Source of the DNA: an uncultured Ruminococcus sp.
GTDB taxonomy: Bacteria > Bacillota > Clostridia > UBA1212 > UBA1255
DNA length: 6,416 nucleotides
Direction of reading: 5' to 3'
NCBI GenBank assembly: GCA_902782885.1
Contig: CACZOW010000194.1
Coordinates: forward strand, 1-6,416
A program made the translations under genes and the position numbers. The notes below the pieces were generated by a model. It had not been told where the DNA came from. It worked only from the letters and a program-made list of their open reading frames with translations, and made no database searches. Shown in pieces: positions 5,760 to 6,416 of the stretch. Numbering within the stretch: position 1 is the first letter of the stretch; the number at the start of each line of letters is the position of its first letter.

Positions 5760-6416
5760 ATGAACAAAGGACGCAACGTGGCAATATTGATGGCGTGTCT
5801 GCTGGTGCTCAGCCTGCTGACGCTGCTGACGCGCTCGTTCGGGGGCAACGATACGGCGGTTGTTGACAACGTCCGCTACGTGCGCGCCTCAGACGTGATG
5901 TCCAAAGTCACGCCGTACGAATTCTATTTTGTCGGTACCGAGGTGATGGAGGGCGACCTGGAGCAGCTGGAAGACGGCCGCTACCGCTTCACGCTGCGTT
6001 ACCGCATACCTATCGAGCGCAGCGAAGACGAGATCGACATCGACCAGAGCGACGAACTGCCGGATTACACGGTGGAACCGTACGGCTACACGTACTATCT
6101 GGAAGGGGATTCGGACAAAGAGGCTAAAGTCACCTGGGAGTACGCGGAGGGCTTCGGCCCGGAATTCGGTGAACAGCCCTGGGAACGCTTCAGTCAGAAA
6201 GTGTTCAAGACCATGATCTTCGGCCGCAAACCGCCGCTGTCGATACCGCAGGCGCTGCTGGTGGCGGCGATCGCCGCGGGCGGCGCGCTGATCATCTTCT
6301 ACGCGGAGGAACTGTGGCATTTCTTCGGCCGCAAAGGCGAAGACGAGATCCCGCAGTGGCATGACATGGATAAATACAAGCGCATCGGCGGCGGCGTGAT
6401 CGCCGCGGCAGTCGTG
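5760..6416 (+). CDS. Multi-pass membrane protein with extracytoplasmic domain, function unknown (3' end beyond window)
   Basis: I do not recognise this protein. The frame is open for 219 residues from ATG 5760 to the window edge without a stop. Residues 7-24 form a first transmembrane helix after a basic N-terminus (MNKGR). Residues about 27-160 form a soluble, probably extracytoplasmic domain rich in Tyr, Asp and Glu, with an acidic stretch ERSEDEIDIDQSDELPDY at 86-103. A second helix is at about 162-181 (IPQALLVAAIAAGGALIIF), followed by a charged cytoplasmic loop (FFGRKGEDEIPQWHDMDKYKR). A third hydrophobic segment begins near 209. No catalytic motif is visible. The gap after the pyrophosphorylase is 43 bases with no clear promoter or terminator, so co-transcription is likely. 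The Shine-Dalgarno candidate is a modest ACGGAAA ending about seven bases before the start. Confidence 0.75.
   Translation, partial: MNKGRNVAILMACLLVLSLLTLLTRSFGGNDTAVVDNVRYVRASDVMSKVTPYEFYFVGTEVMEGDLEQLEDGRYRFTLRYRIPIERSEDEIDIDQSDELPDYTVEPYGYTYYLEGDSDKEAKVTWEYAEGFGPEFGEQPWERFSQKVFKTMIFGRKPPLSIPQALLVAAIAAGGALIIFYAEELWHFFGRKGEDEIPQWHDMDKYKRIGGGVIAAAVV

Noticed and set aside
4463..5869. Long open frame (468 codons) on the minus strand opposite the pyrophosphorylase gene
   Set aside because: It is a mirror of a GC-rich coding frame: His/Arg/Val-rich without any family motif, while the + strand frame has unmistakable UDPGP motifs throughout.
1..6416. CRISPR arrays, tRNA or rRNA genes, insertion sequences, phage or defence genes
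   Set aside because: No spaced direct repeats, no cloverleaf or rRNA-like stretches, no transposase or integrase motifs in any frame; the only repeats are short in-gene linker repeats and the small intergenic motifs listed.

Overview
All six protein-coding genes lie on the + strand, packed with gaps of 0 to 67 bases. Composition is GC-rich, with strong G/C preference at third codon positions. The domain content (stand-alone NnrD next to alr, lipoprotein leaders with Pro/Thr/Glu-rich linkers, a short UDPGP-type uridylyltransferase, Shine-Dalgarno starts) suggests a high-GC Clostridia-type Firmicute, possibly an uncultured gut or rumen lineage. That assignment is inference; there is no rRNA or other taxonomic marker here.

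Layout. (1) A well-formed extended -10 sigma-A-type promoter (20-48) opens the window. It drives a small secreted or membrane-anchored protein of unknown function (74-529) that carries a hexapeptide repeat. (2) nnrD (526-1461), a NAD(P)H-hydrate repair dehydratase, overlaps the first gene through its stop codon. (3) alr (1451-2668), alanine racemase, overlaps nnrD by 11 bases. These three are very probably one transcript. (4) After 67 bases holding a possible hairpin comes a lipoprotein with the full architecture of a sialate O-acetylesterase-like (SGNH/SASA) enzyme (2736-4400). (5) A second extended -10 promoter (4428-4436) sits only 11 bases before the ATG of a UDP-sugar pyrophosphorylase related to eukaryotic UDP-GlcNAc pyrophosphorylase (4448-5716). 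Its mRNA should be leaderless or nearly so. (6) A multi-pass membrane protein of unknown function (5760 onward) runs off the right edge.

How the genes may fit together. Alr supplies D-alanine for peptidoglycan, and the pyrophosphorylase probably makes a UDP-sugar such as UDP-GlcNAc or UDP-Glc. The esterase deacetylates carbohydrate outside the cell, and two unknown proteins are predicted to be in the membrane. The loose theme is the cell envelope and its sugars, with NnrD as a metabolite-repair passenger in its common place beside alr. I see no defence system, mobile element, CRISPR array or RNA gene. Most of the window is ordinary; the less ordinary points are the short-leader pyrophosphorylase gene with repeated motifs around its promoter, and the two unrecognised membrane proteins.
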